Assembly (NCBI GenBank): GCA_945643635.1
Contig: CALZFC010000004.1
Coordinates: forward strand, 2,796,501-2,860,500
Direction of reading: 5' to 3'
Length of the DNA: 64,000 bases
From: Allodiplogaster sudhausi
Taxonomy: Eukaryota; Nematoda; Chromadorea; Rhabditida; Diplogasteridae
The position numbers and the translations under genes are program-made. Positions within the stretch are counted from its first letter, which is position 1. Each line of letters opens with the position of its first letter. Shown one piece after another: positions 58,316-64,000 of this stretch. Below the pieces are notes generated by a model. That model saw nothing but the letters and a program-made list of their open reading frames with translations, did no database searches and had not been told where the DNA came from.

Positions 58316-61300
58316 CAGTCGAAGTCGAAGTCGTGGTAGATATTGTTTCCGTCGAACCTGTTCAAATGACGTCTATTAAGAAGGTTCCGTAGAAAAATGT
58401 CAAAAAAGATAAAATAAAAAAAGTATTCAACAAAAAAAAAAAACAATTCCAATGCACACCTGCGCACGAGACGGAGTTGTAGACGATGTCACCGTTTCCC
58501 GTGTTGACGTACCCTTCAATACAAAAGCTATAACTTTGGGGCTTTAGTCTTGTTCCTAGATTAGTTTTCAAATACTAGATTGATATTGATTAAAAGGCAC
58601 TGATGTTGCAAAAAATTAAAAAAAAAATTAATATATATATATATATCTTTATAATAATAATAACATCGAAAAGCGAAAGGTATACACAGTTCTGTGATGC
58701 CAATACCAAAATGTGCCTGCTTACCACCCGGCGACCAGCTGTGCCCGTTCGCATTGGCAGAATCGGCAACGCAATTGAAGCTGGACGAAAGAGTGCCTGC
58801 CGTGCCTGCTCCTGTGTCTTCAGCAATCTCAATTTAATTGTCATTTTTTCTTACCTTTGCTTGTTTATTACATACATACATTATTCAGTTTCGCACCAAA
58901 CATTTATAGAAAATATGGGGTGGAGGCTGGCTAGCAAAATTGTAAAATAATAAAATAAAAAAAAACCCCCGCCCTTCTTACCGCCGTCTCTCCGCCGTTC
59001 GCGAGCGGCACGGTCATGGACATTGGAGAGACGCCAGAGCACGAGGCAGTCAGGGAGCACGTTGCGGGATCTACTTGCGTCGTCACCGGAACGAACTGGA
59101 GAGAGAGAGAGAGAGGGATTAGGGAGAGGCAGAGAGACAGAGAGAGAGATGGAGCAAGAAAGAGAGAGGGGTGAGACGGAGAGACAGCGAGAGAGAGAGA
59201 GACAGAGACAGAAAGAAAGAAAGAGAGATCAAGAGAGATAGAAGAGAGAGGGGAAGAGATAATGAAAAGAGATAAGGAGAAAAAGAGAGATATGGATAAA
59301 TATAGAGATATAAAGAGATAGACAGAGAGAGAGAGGGAGCGAGATTGCGTGAGAGAGCGGGAGAGAGTGTCTATGAGAGAGACAATGGATAGCCGGAGCG
59401 AAAGAGTGATGAAAATAGAAGGAGAAAGTGTGAGATAGAAAGGGATATCGAAAGAGAAAGAGAGAGAAAGAGAGAGAGAGATAGATAGAGAGAGAGGCTG
59501 GCAATGAGAGAGAACATTGAAATATCTGCACATAGAAGCAGAGACAGAGAGAGACAGATAGTATCGGTAAAATCGGTAAATGACATGCTATCAAAACGCG
59601 TAAACACCATTCTGATTTTCATGAAGTTGGCCTCATGTAAAGCACCGGGATACCTTCACAGTAGATTTAGCTTTTTTTAATTAGAAATGCACACTATCTA
59701 TCGAATCTCGTTCTAATAAGATTTATTAATGACTATTAATCAATGTATATTTCAAATTAGAATTATCATTAATTTAGAAATTATATGCTTAAATACGAAA
59801 AGAAGAAGAGAGCTATTATACGTGCACCGTATTTTCTCTATTAGTGCCACTCCCACTATTAGAACCCCTCCCCCCTCCCTCAAAGAGTGCCCCCTCTTGC
59901 TAGGGGATTGAAAAATAGTGCCCCCGGGGGCACTAATAGAGAAAATACGGTAATTATAATTTAAAAAAAAACCAATATAATCATACTTTCGCAGAGACGC
60001 CAGGCGTGCCCGTGTTCATTGCCATTGTCTGTGTGGCGCAGCCGCATTGTGCTTCAAAAAGAATTTTTGTAAAAAAAAAATTTTTATTATTAATTATTCC
60101 TTTATTCGGTTTAATATACATTACATACCAGCTATAAATTTCGTGAAACCACAGCAGTACATGCATTTTGACCGAAATTCGCAGATCGTTTACCCTGACA
60201 GACCTAATTGTTTAAATGATCAACTGTTTATTTACAACTTTAAAGGATGTGACCTACAAATGTGATCAAGCAATCACCGTTGTACAAGGTATAGCCATTT
60301 TTGATTATCTTATATTTGCATTCTTTTCTACCTGTTTCTTTCATACACACACTTCAATTCGATTTTCGCAAAAATAAGGATTTAGAAGAGCAAGAAAAAA
60401 GGAAGTTTGCATACCACTCGTTGTCGTAATAGTTGTCGTAGTCGATATCGTTTTCGTCGAACCTGTTCAGATAATGTCTGCTTGGAGCTTGCGTAGAAAA
60501 AAATTGAATAAAAAAATTCATCAATGAAATAAAAAGCTTTTAAAACATATGCAAACCTGCGCACGAGACGGAGTTGTAGACGATATCGCCATTGCCATTG
60601 TTGATATACCCTTCAACAGAAAAGCTATAGCTTGAGAACTTCAATCTTGGTTCTAAACTAGTTATCATATGTTAGATTTAGATTTCTGCGCATATAATAA
60701 TATCTTGTGAAGAAAAGCATCGGTGTTATGTAGTAATATGCCAATATCAACATTGATCTTTGATGGTTTTAACTACATTAACTACGTTTTAACTACATTG
60801 ACTACTTACTACTTTTCACTGTATACATGATGTCAAAGCTAAAATACTCATGCTAACCACCAGGCGACCAGCTGCGTCCCTTCGGATTGACTGGATCGGG
60901 AACGCAACTGAAAGTCGTGGAAAGAGTGCCTGCCGTGCCATCTCCCATGTCTTCAGCAATCTCAATTTAATAAACATATTCTTTTAACTTGTTTATTCCT
61001 TAATTTAGTAGAGCACTAAATGCACTTTATTTATTTATTCATAAAAAGAACACAAATTCAAATATAAGTAATTATGTATTGTATATTGAAATACAGACAT
61101 CTAATAAGTGTGAATGATGTCTTGATTGATTTAATTTTTCACGCCGCAGTATGTATAATTCATATAAATCTTCTGGGATATCGTGTATTAATCTTAAAAG
61201 GCTCTTTGGCAAGGCGCGAATTAGTGAAGTCATGAGGTTAAAAATTCAATTTCTCAGAGTGCCGACTTCTTGTTTCTTGGTTATTAATATGCATGGAACA

Positions 61301-63200
61301 TGCATTATTCAGCCTTCTCCAATGAAGAGCCTAGCTAGCACAACGTACTATGCATAATCTCTTGATGCTTCAAAACTAAAATACTAAAACTTTTAAAAAT
61401 TAGATCCAGCACATAAAATAATTTTTTATATGTATTTTAAAAGCAACGAAAATGGAAAACGCAAATGATACAAATTGGTGCGAAAATAAAAATAAAATAA
61501 ACGCGGCTCTTCTTACCCCCGTCTCTCCGCCGTTCGCAAGCGGCACCGTCATAGACATTGGAGAGACGCCAGAGCACGAGGCAGTCAGGGAGCACGTTGC
61601 GGGGTCTACTTGAGTCGTCACCGGAACGAACTGAAGAGAGAGAGAAAGAGAGAGAGAGATTGAGAGATAGCGAGGGAGAGAGAAACGGAGCGAGAGAGAG
61701 AGAGAGAGTGAGTGAGTGACTGACTGAGTGAAAAGGTCAGTGAGAGAGAACAAGAGAGGGAGGGAGCAAAAGAGAAAGAAGGAGAGAGAGAGTGTGAGAA
61801 AAAGAGGAGAGATAGAGCATGAGAGAACGATAGTATAAAGAAAAGGAGCGAGAGAGAGAGAGGGATAGAGATAGAAAGATAGATAGCGAGAAAGAGATAG
61901 AGATTGAGAAAGAGAAAAGAGAAAAGAGAGAGAGAGAACGAACGAGGGAGAGAGATACAACGAGAGAGAGAGATACAACGAGAGAGAGAGAGAGAGAGTA
62001 AAAGAGTGTGAGAAAAAAAGAGAGATAGAGAACGAGTGAGAGACAGAGATAGAGAGAGAGAAAGATATAGATAAAACATTCTGGTTAAACCTTGTGAAAA
62101 CAGGCGTGCTCATGATGTAAACATCATGAAAACCACCGGGATAAGCTCGTTACCAGAGACATTTTCAATAATTCACGATCGAGAATGTTTATCGACATTA
62201 TCAATGAGTTTTAATAAATCTATATCTCACATTAGTATTATTGATTAAGAAATTACTTAACTATTATTTTTAAAAAATGCTAAAAAGAATGGATAGATCC
62301 ATAAAAAAGTATTATTCAAGAAAGAACGGCTTTATCCATACCTCGGCCGAGACGCCTGGCGTGCCCGTGTTTGTCGACATTGTCTGTGCGGCGCAGTCGC
62401 ATTGTGCTTCTAAAAGAAGTCATTGTTTTAATAATAAAAAAAAACAATGTTGTCCTTTTCGATTAGTTATCGATTTGTATGGACTTCAATAACATTAAAC
62501 ACAATTTTATTAATTAGAAAATATTTGTAGACAACATCTCCTCTTGTATTTTCATAAATGTATACGTGATTTTTTCAAAAAGATCTCTTCTTACTCGCAA
62601 CGTGGACAAGACTCGTAAGAGTGCATAAGAGCAGCAAGAAGCTGGAGTCGAGCCATATTCTCATATCACCTCGCGATACTTCGGCCGTTAACGGCGGCTA
62701 GAATCTTCCAAGTTTTGAAGTTTAAAAAACAAACATATTAAAGAAATTGTCTTAAAGTTTCAAGGAGAACGACAAATATCTTCGAGATGTTAAATTGAAG
62801 TGTACACTTGAAGACTGAACAAAGATAAGCAAAAAAAAAGTTTAAACATGTGAAGAAAAAAGTCTACGGCTCTCTGAATGCTTCCCTAAAAACATGATGT
62901 AATAGTGAATAGATCAACGAAAAAAAAACACTCTTTCTCTCCTTTATTTATTCACGTCCGGCCGAAGTAGTAAGCCAAATTTAAGAAAGAAACATAATAA
63001 TAATAATAATATTAATAAATTAACAGCGAGGTTCTTATTTTCCTGAACGTTTTTCAGTCAGGATACGGAAGATACATGGGAGTGCTGATTGAGCTATGCT
63101 CTTGTGCATTGAGCGAAAAGACTGGGTGGCTTCCTCTCTCTTTCTCTTCCTCTCTCTCTCTCTCTGTCTCTACCTCTCTTCCTCACTCTCTCCTTCTCTT

Positions 63201-63234
<34 letters not shown>

Positions 63235-63946
63235 TCTTTCTTCTCTCCCTCTTCCTCTCTCTCTCTCTCTCTCCCCTTCTGTCACTCAACAATGCCATGG
63301 GCCTGATTAAACATGGAAAGGACGTGGTATGTACTGTCAACGGGGGCTATCATGTTTTCTGTGTTTATTGTGCTTGTTCGACATCGGAAAAAACGTCAGC
63401 GACCGTCAACGGCAGTACCAGGGGAAAAAATGGAATAGAGAAGGACCTCTCAAGCTGACTTGTGTGGGTGTCGGCATCATATACAAATATATTCAATCAC
63501 ACATGAACTCTTAATAGTGAACACTGGCGATTGATCTGACTGATCTAGAGCGAAAATGGATTGGAAAAAGAAATTATAAGAGCTTGTCGAGTGATAGATA
63601 TGTATATATTCATTTGATTAAAACACGCTAAGATGTATTACAACGGAAAATCAAAAACGTCGTGTTTGCCTATTTAAATGAGTGCAGTTGGCAAAATAAA
63701 ACCACCGGTGTCGATTTTTTTTTACTCTGCAGTGGCGGATCGTTTTAAATGCTTTATTCACAATCACTATTAATACTCATAAGACTTAAACGAGAGATGA
63801 TGTAAACAAAACATGAAAAGAGGAAAACATGCGAATGCATGGCCATATTGTAAACAAGTATAAAGACATATATATGCTGAATGTTTTTTGAAATCCTCTC
63901 AATTTTAAATACAAACCTGTTGAAGTTGATGTTGTCAGGGCAGATG
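58316..63946 (-). CDS. Modular secreted C6-domain protein, two full modules
   Basis: Each module is five in-phase exons. Module 1: 62409-62342 (EAQCDCAAQT), 61630-61517 (FVPVTT...ATCSLTASCSGV), 60960-60858 (IAEDMGDGTAGTL..FSCVPD...SWSPG), 60610-60557 (GYINNGNGDIVYNSVSCAG) and Thr linker 60462-60415. Module 2: 60051-59987, 59095-58982, 58827-58725, 58513-58460 and linker 58357-58316. An earlier linker exon at 63946-63917 starts the visible part. The six cysteines per module (CxC, CxxxxxC, C, C) with a Trp fit the nematode C6 domain (PF01681), found in secreted and surface proteins. Module lengths match exactly (114, 103 and 54 nt for the shared exons). The signal peptide must lie beyond the right edge. 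After 58316 no next module is found intact, so the 3' end is missing or was broken by the array and transposon. Confidence 0.75.
59096..59500. repeat. (GA)n tract abutting the module 2 FVPVTT exon
   Basis: About 400 bp GA-rich on plus, CT-rich on the sense strand, ending at the TCTCCAG acceptor at 59096. Confidence 0.85.
59826..59951. mobile_element. 126-bp MITE with 23-bp TIRs
   Basis: ACCGTATTTTCTCTATTAGT at the left is inverted at the right end (ACTAATAGAGAAAATACGGT). The interior is G/C-run rich (CCCCTCCCCCC, CCCCCGGGGG). Same family as 27410-27571. It lies in an intron of the C6 gene. Confidence 0.85.
61631..62075. repeat. (GA)n tract abutting the module 1 FVPVTT exon
   Basis: About 440 bp GA-rich on plus, ending at the acceptor of exon 61630-61517. 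Equivalent in position to the 59096-59500 tract. Confidence 0.85.
62420..63916. other. Long C6-gene intron or gap; CT tract
   Basis: No exon recognised between the Thr linker at 63946 and the module 1 start. (CT)n at 63130-63275. A plus-strand segment 63290-63450 (ATGCCATGGGCCTGATTAAA...) has a short open frame without features. Confidence 0.5.
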
Positions 63947-64000
63947 CTGAAAGAATGACAAATAATACGATTTTTGTTGGGACAAAAAAAATCGTGTTAC

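Overview
The window looks like a nematode nuclear genome. Genes are split into many short exons with GT..AG introns, many only about 50-110 bp. It holds class-specific nematode families: Str-superfamily 7TM chemoreceptors and secreted six-cysteine (C6-type) proteins with Thr-rich linkers. There is no operon-like bacterial structure, rRNA, CRISPR array or convincing intact tRNA. The species cannot be named from sequence alone. All exon calls were made by eye from splice signals, reading-frame phase and family motifs, so boundaries are provisional. Long (CT)n/(GA)n tracts are everywhere and create many spurious S/L-rich or R/E-rich open frames.

Layout. 0.5-1.8 kb holds small unrecognised exons on both strands. 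2.0-5.7 kb (minus) is an ornithine decarboxylase (ODC)-like gene with degraded active-site motifs. 6-13.4 kb is mostly microsatellite, with a 2.07-kb terminal-inverted-repeat element at 9,826-11,891. 13,466-18,794 (plus) is a 13-exon CCDC9-like gene whose exons join in phase from ATG to stop. 20,591-23,718 (minus) is a secreted protein with a signal peptide, about ten Thr/Ser-rich exons (seven of them in a perfect 180-bp tandem array) and a Cys-rich C-terminus. 24.8-25.2 kb (plus) is a broken second ODC copy. 26.9-34.1 kb holds a chemoreceptor gene, a decayed paralogue and a further 7TM-like exon, interrupted by foldback elements.

35-53 kb is a degenerate patchwork. Fragments of the CCDC9-like gene and of the C6 gene recur about every 4.7-5 kb, some inverted, mixed with GA/CT tracts. 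Embedded in it are a small membrane-protein gene with an acidic tail (42.4-43.3 kb, partly duplicated in inverted orientation) and a small CxxC ORF at 49.3 kb. 53,565-55,932 is a large nested foldback transposon with Tc1/mariner-type ends and TA flanks. 58,316-63,946 (minus) is a modular C6-domain gene in which two consecutive five-exon modules are intact; it probably continues past the right edge.

Themes. (1) Exon-level tandem duplication drives both secreted genes. (2) Foldback DNA transposons carry tRNA-like sequence in or near their centres. (3) Very long pyrimidine microsatellites sit directly against some 3' splice sites on the sense strand. (4) An old array of host-gene fragments fills 18 kb.
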